Origin: Takakia lepidozioides
Lineage: Eukaryota; Streptophyta; Takakiopsida; Takakiales; Takakiaceae
NCBI GenBank assembly: GCA_030704615.1
Contig: CM060732.1
Span: forward strand, 8,308,001 to 8,372,000
Length of the DNA: 64,000 bases
Direction: 5' to 3'
Part shown: in pieces, positions 9,801 to 20,972 of the stretch
Position numbering within the stretch: the first letter of the stretch is position 1
How the letters are laid out: every line of letters begins with the position of its first letter
Position numbers and translations under genes: made by a program
Notes under the pieces: model-generated
Databases searched by the model: none
What the model saw: only the letters and a program-made list of their open reading frames with translations
What the model was told of the DNA's origin: nothing

Positions 9801-12800
9801 CCTCTCTCCCTCTCTCTCCCTCTCTTCAATCTTGTTGCTGTTGATTCAAGTTTTTTCTTTCTTTAAAGAAAAACAACATGGAGGAACCTTTCATTTGTTA
9901 GACCAAGACATTTACATGTCTGGATAACTTGAGATGGACAAATTAATAGCCTGATGTTCCCCCTCACCTAAATCCAATCGGATTTAAAACATTGGAAGGG
10001 GACTTATGTTAATGGAATTGTTTTGAAAAAAAGACAGCTCAATCATTCTAAGACCTTACTGGATGACAGGGAGTATTCCTGGTCCATTGATTGGTTTTTC
10101 AATATTCCTACTTTTGAGGTCCTTGAAGTTTGATCCCTGGACCATTTGAATACTGATTAAATTAAATATTGTCTCAAACACGGTCCAATGATTTTTTATC
10201 CTTGGGTCTCGCTGGTTATGCTCACAATAAAAACAGTGTTGAATATTTTCATCCTGGTGGCTGTTTTTTTGCAATGCCCCTACTGATCGTCTCTTGGAAG
10301 TTTGATCCTTGGACCAGTCATATTTTAATGGAATCTTTTTGGAAAAGAGGCGGCTCAATGGTAGTGTAAAAAACTTTACCAAATGGCAGGGGTAGTCCCT
10401 GACCATTGATTGGTTTTTGATATTTACCTTTGAGTATGTTTTCTTGGATTTCATGATTTTACACATGGTCCAATAAATTTTTATCCTGGGAATTGATGGT
10501 TATATCCCCAATAGACTAGCAAGGTGCAAGTTCTATTACTTCGGGGTTTGACCCCTGGACCACACAGGATTCCTGGCATAACATGACAATGGCATGGCAA
10601 TGTCATATGACATGGGGCTGGCTCTAAGAATGGCACAACGTGGCATTATCATGATGACCTAAGCATACCTGGTCATAATTAATCCAGGATTTGTTACTTT
10701 GGATAGTGGAAGTCCTTGACGATACGGAATGTATCGGGTATATTAGTTTTGGAGATCACAATTTATCTTGCATAACCTACCGGTATAATACGAGGGATCG
10801 TGACCATCACGAGGAGATACTCAACTGGAAGTTACGCAGGTTTCTGTGACAAGAATTGGGAGTCCTCTGCTTCATATCTTCAGGGGATGTGTGAAAGTGG
10901 ATTGAGACCTTGAAAATACCTATGTGTTACGAGGTACGAGGAAATACAGATACTTCAGTAACAGACTGGTATCTCGATTGTGCAAGCCTTGTGGAGAAGG
11001 TCGATGGATGTTGACTGTCCTGAATACCTCTGGATGGCCTTGTTAACTGCCAGACTGTTGTCAGAGGCTCTTTCCTCTGATGATGAGCACAAAACTGGAG
11101 ATCCTCTTGGCAGGCGATGTGCTATCATTCCTCGTTGAGATTGCAGAGATGGGGAGTTCTCTACATGAGTGCTGCAGCAGATGTGGAGCAAAATGACAGG
11201 TTCTTTTCTGAAATCCTGCAAGCACCCTATGATGATGAAAATGCAGAAGTGGCGGCATCCCTTGGTGCCTTAAGTATGCCAATTTTGCATTGGCTCTTGG
11301 ACAGTAACAAGCAAAAGGAAGCAGCTCTCTCCCGCTACCTGGTTCCCGAGCATTTCCTTGAATCCTGACTTGCTAGTGCAGTGAGTGACCTCTCATGTCG
11401 TGAGTCGGTTGTCCATGTGATTGTTTGGTTACAAGCTGCCTAGACAGAACGCCAGGAAGAACCATCAAACACTAGGGCCAGAGCGTATGCTACATAATTT
11501 GTGTTAGGGTTCAAACCTTGAGCCAAATCTGCCCAGCAGTTGTGTGTGTTACGATTTACATTGCTGGAGTGCTCCTGAGATCCGCTCGAATCAGCCATGT
11601 CGCAAGCTGTTCTTCCACAAGCAATCAAGGTTCAGAGTGTGAATCTCTAAGGGATTTCTATGAAGGCATATGATAAAACCCAGCAGGGGGCATTTCATAG
11701 CTGACTCTGATTGTTTCCCTACATGATTCTTTATTAAAAGCTAATGCTAAGGGTGACTCATATGTTGTATAGTCCCTGCAGGCAGATGGCAAAAAGTGGA
11801 GGAGCTGGTTATGGGTTTATGATCCGTGCTTGGGAAAATCCCAGCACATTGAAGGCTTTACTCATACTTTTCAGCCTGCTTTTATTATAAACCATAGGAT
11901 GGCTAACCTGGAATGGCCTTTCTTTGTTTGTTCTGAAGGAGACTTATATGAAAACCCTAACAGGAAACAAATTACAGCTTTTCTTAGCTGTAACCTTAGG
12001 GCTTGCATAATATATTGAATATGGGGACACTTATGACTGTCTTTATGTTTTCAGACAGTTTGCATTGACCCATAGGTTATGATGCTCTTACAGCCTATAT
12101 CTCTACCTCAAGGATTCAAGATTTCGTTTTGCTTGACTTGAGAACATCTCAGTGTGTATTTTTCACTTACATAGATTCATTTTGGAAAGCAATAGCACGC
12201 GCAGGAAACTCGTTATGCACCTCAAGGACCTCACTAACACTCATTTTTTAATGTGTTGTTTTTGGGACGGGCGACAGGTGAGAGTTTCCTGCCTTCTATG
12301 AAAATATGTAATGGTGAATGCAGCTGAGAAGGATTGCAGGCTGTCAAGACATGAGACCTTCAGAAGGACAAATACAGAGAGACAGGGGAGTTACACCAGT
12401 CCCACACAGACTGAAGCACCCTGTTTGTTGTTTTTTGATAGACTCTCTAAGATAGAGGACCACTGCTCAAATGCTTGGCTGGTTTTCCTCTATTGAATTC
12501 TGTGAAAGGTAAAATGCAGCGGCTTGGCTGAATAGAATCCAACATAGGCCTTGAAACCATATGAAGTCTTCATGGATCTTTCAGACTCTGACTACAGCCC
12601 TGATTGATTTTTCTTTTACATTTTCAGACTGTTTGTCAAGACTTGGTTCCTGCGGGAGGACAAATACAAAGAGACAGCGGAGTTCCACCAGTCCCACACA
12701 GACTGAGAACCCTGTTTTTGTTTGTGATAGACTTTCCAAGATAGGGGACAGCAGCTTGAGTGCTATGAACTCTATTTGGCTGGTTTTCCTTTGATGAACT

Positions 12801-13790
12801 CGGTGACAGTTACTTTGCAGTGGATAAGCTGAATAGAATCCAACATAGACTGAAGTCTTGATGGTTTTTTCAGACTTTGATTACAGCCCTGCATGACTTT
12901 AAATTTTGAGAACAATGAGGGCAATCTATGAATGAAGGTACTCTCCTACAGGGTCGGGCTTTAGTTGCAAACAAACTGTTTGCCTAAAACAAAAACTTGC
13001 CCTTATGATATACCTTTTTGGGTGCTCCCAGGTAGATGATAAACCATTGTAACTAATCACTGTGAGCCTATCATAAGGAAATGCCTTTTCAGAAGACCTG
13101 GATTTTCAAAACTGATAGACTATGTGTCTACCGGGTCATACTCTGGTTGCAAACAATTTGTTTGATTAGACAGAAACTTGGCTTGGATTGTATAATTCTT
13201 TTTGAACTACCAGGTATGTGATAACCACTGCAACCAGTCACTATGAGGTGATCATAGGAGCCATGTTTATTCAAAAATGGCTGGCTGAGTGTATTCCCTA
13301 TGTTATGATGGTTTCCAACAACTGATATAATCATGTTGTATGAATAAGAGGATTCCATAAGATGTCCTGATACTGTATCTCTATCCAGCCAGCAATGTTA
13401 TGTTTTGTCTCAGAATTACACCATTCCTCCTTCATGCCTGGTAATAATTGAAAGGCTATGAATAAACAAGGAGCTAATTTGAATGTAAGGTATGATTGGA
13501 ATATGATTGGCATCTGGGCAAAAGGTGTTCCATACACCATAAAAGAAACCAAGAACTGGGATTCAATTCGTGCAAAATTGCATATTGATCCAGGTGGTTT
13601 TAAATGATTTAATGCTGCCTTTCTTGAAACAGTAATGTTTCACCCACTACCCCACCCTCCCACCCTATTTATTTCCTGATTATACCTGGTCCGGGTCCTT
13701 TATTGATAGTACCCTGTTATGGGGCTGATTTGTCATTTCCAGTTTCCAATCCATTTTTTACTGACTAAACTGTCTTTGTCTTGACAAGAC
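9801..13790. repeat. Repeat family X, third diverged copy, in left-arm orientation, with internal duplications
   Basis: The block at 12220-12295 (CTCACTAAC ... GTTTTTGGGACGGGCGACAGGTGAG) corresponds to 2390-2460, and the end GTCTTGACAAGACA (13770-13790) corresponds to the inner end of the left arm. Internal direct duplications are visible: about 10012-10100 with 10328-10415; about 12320-12540 with 12610-12840 (shared CACCAGTCCCACACAGACTG); about 12945-13080 with 13120-13260 (shared GGTTGCAAACAA-type blocks). No recognisable gene is present; an 83-codon ORF at 11117-11368 is the longest plausible one and matches nothing I know. Confidence 0.5.
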
Positions 13791-13792
13791 AA

Positions 13793-13932
13793 GTCCAATC
13801 CTGTCAAACAGGCTAAGTCCTGGTAGAAGACAATAGAAGAGATTTTCAAGGACCTGGACCTGGAACCGCGAGTCTTCACCCTGTTGGATAAATCTGACTT
13901 GGAGGTTGTAGTGTCCAACCATGTCTGTTGTG
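13793..13932 (+). pseudogene. LINE ORF2 fragment (continuation of the scrap at 9766)
   Basis: This 140-bp stretch matches 61757-61890 of the full LINE (region of PVKQAKSW and DLDLDPQVLTLLDKSDLE) with several substitutions. It ends where the SWIM-type sequence begins. Confidence 0.85.
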
Positions 13933-14660
13933 AAGTGCACCACTAAGATTTGCAGAGGCGCTGGCGGGACTGCTGCCCCGACATTCACAGGCTTGTTCAA
14001 ACATTACACATCGCGGGAGTCTAGGCCTCACAAGTTCTGGTTCTTCCCAGATGACATGGAGCGTTGTATCATGGGGACTTGTCGGGATTCAGTCATCAGC
14101 AGGCCTACCATCCCTGTCCTGTAGCCAGTGAAGGTGGGAACTTCTGATCTCTCCAAACAAGAGATTGACATGCTGGAGGACGCTGGGTTTCGACTTCCAA
14201 GAGGGCCACATGTCGTAACACCAATTCCATCGCGGGGTACGCCATCCTCATTTCCTGCTTGTCGGCCTCTAGGGAACGACTGGCCAACGAAAAGGAATGG
14301 AAACCGGTTCGTCGTGTCGAGGCAGGTCCAGATAACCAGTGCAAAATTGAATCTGCAACAACCCTGCAGTGCCGGGTTACCCAAATTGTGAATGTCCCCC
14401 CTCCAGGCTATGGGCGGGTGTACAGTATGGTGACATCGGGATCTGTTCTTCATGAGAGGACTTATGAAATTACTATCGGGAATTTTCCAAATTGCACATG
14501 CCCGGACTTCGACAACACGATAAACAGCTCCATTGGAAAGAGAGGAAAATTTGTCCCATGCAAACATCTTTACTACATCTACATTCACAGGATGTTTTGT
14601 GATCCTCAACGAGACACGTGCATTCACCAATGCACAATTCCGAAGGAGTTCAATCTCTGA
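13933..14660 (+). pseudogene. SWIM zinc-finger protein fragment, broken
   Basis: One frame runs from 13921 to 14391 with an in-frame TAG at 14122; the homologous text then switches frame near 14250 and continues to a stop at 14660. The second part carries a SWIM-type zinc finger, CxC...CxH: CTCPDF followed about 18 residues later by FVPCKHLYYIY. SWIM fingers bind DNA or protein and occur in MULE/FAR1 transposases and in stand-alone plant proteins. The region after the finger (IHQCTIPKEF) resembles the short tail of stand-alone SWIM proteins rather than a transposase. No catalytic domain is visible. One stop and one frameshift point to a pseudogene, although an unrecognised intron near 14250 cannot be excluded. 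Confidence 0.55.
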
Positions 14661-14989
14661 CGCTGACTCCACTTTGCTGAATGACTTCAATATTTCGGAA
14701 TGGCTCCACTTTCGTAAACGCAACAATGCTATGTAATTGATTCACTGCATTGAATGATCTACCAGTCATTCTGAATGGATCCACTTTCATCAATAGGATT
14801 TTGTTGATTTTGTGGTTTTCTTTTTTGGGCTCAATTTTCTGGTTTTCTCATGTTCGGAAAGGGCACCGAATTAAGGTATCGTTGATGATACCTTAATCCC
14901 CAGCCCGGGCTGCACGCACATGCTTGGCATGTGTTCCCTCTTCAATGACATGTAATTTGTCACTTTTCGGGGATCGTTTTTTTTTCAGG

Positions 14990-15060
14990 GATGCCTCGGC
15001 GTGAGCCTGGTCGCATGAGCACAGCTGCGCTCACGCCATGTCACCTTGCGCCCACGCCAC
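14990..15060. repeat. Short palindromic dispersed repeat (GGCGTGAGC family), copy 1
   Basis: The segment from GGATGCCTCGGCGTGAGCC to about 15055 is the reverse complement of 26636-26702, about 70 bp with several differences. Both contain opposed GGCGTGAGC and GCTCACGCC blocks. Its purpose is unknown; a small foldback element is the simplest guess. Confidence 0.55.
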
Positions 15061-15306
15061 ATCACCAATCTCACTCCACGTCATCGCGCTTAAACGCCGC
15101 GTCACCGCGCGCCAAGGAAGAAGCGGAGTGTATATCCGCGGAAGAGCACCCTTAATCGCGGAAACAAGTTGGACGACATAATAAAAGGATGTGGTCATTC
15201 CCACCTGAAAGCAACAGATGAATGCAGGATGGATGAATGTAGAGTGGATGAAAAATAGATGGATGAGTGCGAACGATGCAAATAGATGGATGAAATAGGG
15301 ATGGAT

Positions 15307-15705
15307 GAGAGTACAATGGATGAATGTACAATGGATGTTGAATAATGGAAAACATTCATGAATGGAGGATGCATTCATACACAGTAGACGAATGCACAAT
15401 GTATATGACATGAGTGTGTGAGGTTTGTAAGATGGATTCGAGAGTACAGTGGATGAATGTACAATGGATGTTGAATAATGGAAACATTCATGAATGGATG
15501 ATGCATTCATACACAGTAGATGAATGCACAATGTATATGACATGAGTGTGTGGGGTTTGTAAGATGGATTCGAGAGTACAGTGGATGAATGTACAATGGA
15601 TATTGAATAATGGAAAACATTCATGATGGAGGATGCATGAATACAGTGTAGATGAATGCACAATGGATATGACATGAGTGTGTGGTGTTTGTGGGATGGA
15701 TTCAT
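15307..15705. repeat. Minisatellite, three units of ~132 bp
   Basis: Three head-to-tail units begin with GAGAGTAC at 15307, 15440 and 15572. They share GTACAATGGAT, GAATAATGGAAA and GACATGAGTGTGTG. The upstream flank (15200-15300) is built from shorter ATGGATGA repeats. Because 132 is a multiple of three, a long minus-strand ORF (15031-15882) runs through the array; its low-complexity product (repeated SYTLCIHLLCMNASSIHEC) looks like a consequence of the repeat, not a gene. Confidence 0.9.
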
Positions 15706-15835
15706 GAAGATTGTCATTTCATTCTGAGTGGATTCTTTGTTCCATTTTTTTTCTTCTGCCGGAACATCTGGAATAAAGTAGGGGAATTCAATCTTTTCTG
15801 AAGAGGATGAGAACATAACATTAAAAATGCGTAGT

Positions 15836-16883
15836 TCAGTCTGACTCAGAGTCAGTACAATGTATCCCCGCGTCCTCTGCATCCAAGTCCAAGAATTTAA
15901 GAACTCCGGATCTACGATGGCTACACCTGCGGTCGGGCAATAAAAAGTCAGGGGAGAGAGCCTCGGCCATTTGAAGTGTCATTGCTTCGGCATACACAAA
16001 AAGCCCAAAAGTGGAAAGGGGGCTGTCGAAAATAGTCTCGCCACAAATGGGGGTGTCTCCTGAAGATCCATCGTTGCCTTTCCTGCAAGTCACAGCAAGA
16101 AAAACATTATTACTTCAAATTTGATGTCTGCGATTGAACAGGGCACCCAAAGTGGAATACTTACTCACATGAAAAGTCGTTGTGGACCTGCTTATCCTCG
16201 CGATCCTCATCATTTCGGATTTGAATCGTTTCAATTTGTGTGCCTGATGTAGAGCCAGACAAAAGGGGGAGGAGCATAGTCTTGTATAGGTCAGAGTCAC
16301 CCTCCATGCCAAAAAGGGTTCTTCCGCCTGCCTTGCACGCATGGTAAGTTGCTCCTGCAACAAACAGGAGGACATGAACAGCTTGGAGGGGGGGATTAAC
16401 GAAATTGAAAATGGTGAAAGAAAACCAAATCTGAAGGGAGAAAACAAACCTATGGATACTGAGAGATCGACCACCCGTGCAGAATGGTGGCTGCATGACT
16501 CCAGCAGTGTCTGCATGAACGCTGGGGTTTTCTCCTTTGCACCTCTCCAGGGAGTGCCATTTGATCTTTTGAGAGTCTGACTGGGCTGCATGAAGTTGTA
16601 CAAAATGTCATCGACATGCGGCTCATATGGGAGATTGATGAAACACCCCTGGTCAGAAATCTCGAAGCTGCGGACGGAGGATGGTGTCTTTGAGGTGCGA
16701 ATCCTCCGCAGGCAATTTGCCTCGAACATCCTCGTCTGCAAAAGACTGAAGGTTAGGGTGCGAAACACAAACAATAGTGGAAGTTTGTAGATTGGCACTT
16801 CAAAACATAGGCATGCAACAAACTGATCAGTCATGTATTTGTGATGATCGGTGCCGATCATCACAGATTCTTCTAGAGTTACG
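15836..16883 (-). pseudogene. Spliced gene fragment resembling the C-terminal part of an N4/N6-type DNA methylase
   Basis: On the minus strand four exons join in frame with GT-AG borders: 16883-16799, 16735-16450, 16354-16165 and 16082-15836 (stop TGA). The donor GTAAGT at 16164 and acceptor TTGCAG at 16083 are good. The third exon junction gives VVDLSVSIGATYHACKAGGR followed by TLFGMEGDSDLY. This has the layout of the SAM-binding region near the end of beta-class DNA methylases (DxxxGxGxT...A...GR...GxExD). The second exon begins TRMFEANCLRR. The protein ends in an acidic tail. The catalytic (D/N)PPY-type motif is not visible, and sequence upstream of 16883 dissolves into T-rich and GCGACGC-repeat DNA, so the 5' part is missing or unrecognised. 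The methylase assignment is inference from motif layout only. Confidence 0.4.
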
Positions 16884-17039
16884 CTGCAAAAAACATTGAA
16901 ACGCATCAATAAAGCACAATCAGGAAAGAGACGTCATACCAGCTGACCAGGACAACCCCCTTCCATTTTTGTGACACGTATTGCGTTGCAGTAAGAATAC
17001 GACATTTTTTCACCTCTTTATATATATATATATATATTT

Positions 17040-17545
17040 CAAGCTGCTCACATGGGCGACGCACTATGCGTCGCAGTAAAATTGCGACGCCTTTCGGGGG
17101 GGTTTTTTTTTTTTTTCGGGTGCTCCTCCTTCGACGCCGGGGACGTCACATTAGAACTGCGACGCTTACGGACGCCCAATGGGTGTCCCCCTGTGCGTCG
17201 CAGTAAACGTACAACAATTGTGGGGGTGGGGGGGGGGGACAATTGTGTCCGTCATGCGACGGATAGGACGTCGCAATAAAACTGCGACGCTTGTGGGTGC
17301 CCCAGTAAGGGGTCGCCTCGTGCGACGGATAGGGCGTCGCAGTTAATCTGCGACACATTTTTAGAGGGTGGCGCATATATGCGACGCTCGCGACGTCGCA
17401 GTAATCCTGCGACGTTTATGTTTTTTATATAAAATATTTTGGTGGCCTCCATTTGCGACGCCCAGGGTGTCGCAGAGGGTCTGGTTACTTTTGTTTTTTA
17501 CATTTGCGACGCCTGGGAGGTCGCACCAAGCCCGAATTAGGATTG
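17040..17545. repeat. Array of short hairpins (GCGTCGCA ... TGCGACGC)
   Basis: About eight units, spaced roughly 50-75 bp, carry inverted GCGTCGCA / TGCGACGC blocks around a 5-8 bp A/T-rich loop, for example GCGTCGCAGTAAAATTGCGA at 17066, and similar ones near 17143, 17193, 17268, 17331, 17387, 17453 and 17502. Such repeats are typical of subterminal regions of plant CACTA (EnSpm) elements. I did not find a CACTA terminus, so that assignment is a hypothesis. A run of TA repeats lies just upstream (17020-17036). Confidence 0.6.
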
Positions 17546-17869
17546 GGAGTTCAGGGTTAGGCTTAAGTTTAGGGAATATAGGGATTGTGCATATTTAGTA
17601 TAAATGAGAGAATACCACATCATTCGCATGCGTATATACATATATACATATGTAAAATTGACCTCAAATGTACATCATCCCTACTACTCACCCTGGCCCT
17701 CCGAACTCCCGGGGCTAGATCCCTCACTAGCGTCATCACCGCGGGGGTCACCATCACCATCAGGGTCACCATCACGGGCGGGGTACCATCTGAGTCGGTC
17801 TCACTCTCACTCACATGACTCTCATCACTCTCACTACCCTCACTATCAAATATAGCAAATACCAAAGTC

Positions 17870-19373
17870 CACCGTACCTTTGATATACCTAAACAAGTGC
17901 TTCACAACATCCAGATGTAGAGTTTGGGGTTGGTTCAAGAACCTACTCACCATATTTACTGCGAAAGAAATGTCTGGTCGGGTTTGTGTCGGAAAATTCA
18001 ATTTCCCTTCATTCGTTGGTACATTTGTGCATCGACTGTGGAAGCCCCCATGTCTGGCATGAGCTTAAGTCCTTGTAGCATAGGTACAGCTGCAGCATTG
18101 TAGTTAGCAAACCCAAATTCTTTCAGCATCTATGTTGCGTATCCTCTCTGCGTGAAAATAATACCCTCTGACCGAAAAAAGTACTCCAGCCCTAATGAGT
18201 GACTCGGCAAACCCAAATCTGTTATCTCAAATCTCTTCTGAATTTCTGTTCTAATCCACTGGAGCTTAGTAGCGTGGTTACCGGTGAAATAAACATCATC
18301 GACATAAAGAATTAAAATAACCACCTTGTCATATTCGCGAAAATAATACACGTTGCCATCAACAATGCTTTTCTTCAATCCTTGTTTTTGCAAGTATTCA
18401 TCGATCTTAGTATAGGTCAGGCACGAGGTGCTTGGCGCAATCCGTACAATGCTTTGCGTAATCTGCATACTTTGCCCTCTTTACCTTTTTCTTCAAAACC
18501 CTCTGGTTGTTGCACAAAAACTTCCTTAGAGAGTTCGCCATTTAGAAAGGCAGTCTTCACGTCAACTTGTAAATCCATTTAGTTGTGATTGGTTTTCGAC
18601 CAGGGGCCAAATCCTCTAATACCCAAGTTTAGTTCTTATGTATGGAACTATTCTCCTGTTCCATAGCTTCAAACCATCCGGGTATCGAGAAGCTTCAGAA
18701 AAACTCACGAGTGGGTTCAGTAATCGTGGATTCAGACAAACCCCATAACAAGAACCACTTGGGTGGCCTGACAAGGCGGCCAGCATGAGTGTGAATTTCA
18801 GGCTCTACAGGCAACACCTCCTCCAAATTGACCTAAGTTCAGACTGATCAGCAAAATAGCCTGAAACATTGACTGAACGACAGGGTGAGCTTTCACTGTC
18901 ACCTGAGGCATGACGATCATCACTGCTCATAAATTTAGCATGTGTTGAATGTTCAGTGTCATTTTGAGGAGTTCCAACGCCTTGGTCGAAATAAGGTACA
19001 TCAACTTGTTGTTCCGCTAGTTGGTTCGGTAGTATTGGAGTCTCTGATAGGTGGTAGAATACAGTTGTTGTAGGGTCCTGTTCAATCGTTGTTTTGGTTG
19101 TAACCGGCATGAAGCTCATGTGATCTTCAGAAAAAATGACATCTTTTGGCACTGTAACTTCGTTACATTCTGGACAAAAACATCTATATAGGCCTTCGTG
19201 GATGTATCGTATCCTAGCAGTGCACAACTCTTGGATTTCGGTGACCATTTGGACTTCGAAGTGTTAACGTGAACATAACATTCACAGCCAATGACTCTAA
19301 GCTGTTTGACATCAGGGACTTATCCGTATAAGTTTTGATAGGGAGAGACATCATCATTTGCCTTGGTAGGAGA
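17870..19373 (-). pseudogene. Copia retrotransposon pol remnant (integrase C-terminal part, reverse transcriptase)
   Basis: On the minus strand the integrase C-terminal region (YRCFCPECNEVTVPKDVIFS at about 19160) is followed by a linker and a reverse transcriptase. The RT shows the FLNGELSEEVF-type region near 18540, ALYGLRQAP-type near 18440, and the catalytic YVDD within ILILYVDDVYFTGN at about 18290. The RT C-terminal part reaches about 17880 (LKLMPDMG region near 18050). Many frameshifts and stops break it. The element was cut at 19374 by DNA transposon T2 and continues at 20186. Confidence 0.85.
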
Positions 19374-19381
19374 TATATTCG

Positions 19382-20177
19382 CCCGGGGGAGTCAGTCCTT
19401 ATCACTTGTATAGGGCACGTGAGATAAATGGGTATTTTGTAGGGGGGTATTACTTTTACTTTTGGTATTTTTTAGTACCCTATAATTACATAATTTTGTA
19501 ATATGGTAATTTTTTTTCATGCTATTTTAACTATAATTTTTTTGTTTCAAACAAATATTAGGCACCCTATATTAATAATAGAATAAAAGAATTTTATTTT
19601 AACAAGACAAATAAATTTTATTATTTGGTTGAAATAAATTCATTTAAAGCATTTGCATCATCCGCATTCAAAGTATAAACGTTTTGCGCTCTATCGAAAG
19701 TCATAGTGACTGAACTAATAATTGAATCTACATCTACCCACTTGTTGTCGGTATGATCATATTTGAATTTAAATTGTCCTCTAGATTTTGAGAAGTAGTT
19801 TAATAACACCATAACTGGTGTGGTTGGTCTATTTAGGAGATCAATAGGCTGTTGCGATATCCCCCACCTGCTCCCTGCCTTCCTTCTCATTTTTTGAATC
19901 CTACCTAGCCACTATTTTTTTGTATGTATTAAGTTTTCCCCTAAGATTTTTTCATAGATATTTATCTCAACCCTATATTAGTTTTAAGAAAAAATTAAAA
20001 TCAGTCTTTATTTTAGACATTATTTTAGACCCTATATTAATTTAAATTCACTGATCACAATATAATGTAACCTTTATTACTTTTAAATGTTTTCTAATTT
20101 TTATCTTTTGTGAATAAATTGCACCCTATATTTTTTTGCACGTCGGTTGGAAATTTTTGGAAGTGACCTCCCCGGGG
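19382..20177 (-). mobile_element. DNA transposon T2, 796 bp, with 8-bp TSD and GC-rich TIR
   Basis: The element sits inside Copia integrase between two copies of TATATTCG (19374-19381 and 20178-20185). Its ends are CCCGGGGGAGTCA and, reverse-complemented, CCCCGGGGAGGTCA. Short motifs such as GGGTATTTTGTAGGGGGGTA near the left end and repeated ACCCTATATTA inside resemble the subterminal repeats of T1. The minus-strand ORF inside is homologous to the C-terminal end of the T1 transposase. It is therefore an internally deleted relative of T1. The 8-bp duplication fits hAT or Zisupton-type elements; the superfamily is not settled. Confidence 0.8.
19621..19890 (-). pseudogene. Transposase C-terminal remnant of T2
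   Basis: An 89-codon open frame whose last ~70 residues align with the end of the T1 transposase (43680-43920). Shared features are DLL(N/E)RP, a G...(Y/K)YD(H/L)TDN segment, VDSI or LDSI, and (N/D)xYxL(N/D)A(D/N)D...(N/D)xFI. This is probably a small domain at the end of the transposase. The rest of the gene is deleted, so it cannot be functional on its own. Confidence 0.7.
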
Positions 20178-20185
20178 TATATTCG

Positions 20186-20440
20186 TTAGATAATTTGCAG
20201 TGTTGATGGCCTCGGACCAAAGAGCAGCTGGGACCGCAAAAGTTGCAGCTTCCCTCCCGTTTTGCTCCACCACCCTTACGATTCTTGTCATGGACCTTGG
20301 CCTTGTTGAATTTGGATTTGATGAACAAAGCCTCGTCCTCTGTTCTCTTCCAGGTCAGATTTCCTTCTTAGCCTCATCGTGTAGTAAAATGCCAGTTAGC
20401 TCGCTAAGAGTGGGAAGTTCAGCACGGTAGATCAGCGTGT
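20186..20440 (-). pseudogene. Copia remnant: gag zinc-knuckle region fused by deletion to integrase
   Basis: Minus-strand reading gives a basic stretch with CNFCG (first half of a zinc knuckle), then, after a frame change, PAALWSEAINTANYLTN from the integrase core. Protease and the first half of integrase are missing between them. The text NYLTN(I) at the T2 junction continues as SPTKAND-type sequence beyond 19374, confirming that T2 split this integrase. Confidence 0.75.
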
Positions 20441-20537
20441 TGGCAAGTGAATCATAGCTCTCGGGAAGTGTAACAAGAATTTGCTCAACGAGTTCATCCT
20501 CTCGCACCACCTCACCGCACCACCTCACCAATGTTAG

Positions 20538-20972
20538 CTAGCTGGTTGATGAGGTCCTGCAGTCCTGCATCTGCTTGAAGTAATTGGCAACTGAACCTCC
20601 TTCATCTAGTCGAAGATTTGTGAGCTTGGTCTTCAGTAACAGACGTCGTGCACTACTTCGCTGTTCGAACAAGTCCTTCAAAGTTTGCCACATCTGCGCT
20701 GGATCAGTGATCCCAACAATATGCGGCACGATTTCATCTTTCACGGATAGGCTAATAATCGCTCGAGCCTTCTTCTTCCTCCGATCTTGGTCAGCCTCGA
20801 ATTCTGTCTCAACCGGCATAAAGATTCCATCGGCATTTGGCTCAGCTACATCTATGAGCTCATCTCTCTGTAGCAAACTGGATACACGGATACACGTGCT
20901 ATAATTAGACTGTCCTCCCAGTTTGGAACTCTCAGACATATTCTGCTCTCCCCATGGGCCATATTGACTCAA
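20538..20972 (-). pseudogene. Copia gag remnant
   Basis: An open frame of 144 codons with typical Copia gag (UBN2-type) features: KKKARAIISLSVKDEIVPHI, then MWQTLKDLFEQRSSARRLLL, then a segment ending NYFKQMQD. It lies upstream of and in line with the integrase and RT remnants, so it is part of the same minus-strand element. No LTR was recognised in the flank 20973-21950, where I see no other feature. Confidence 0.75.
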
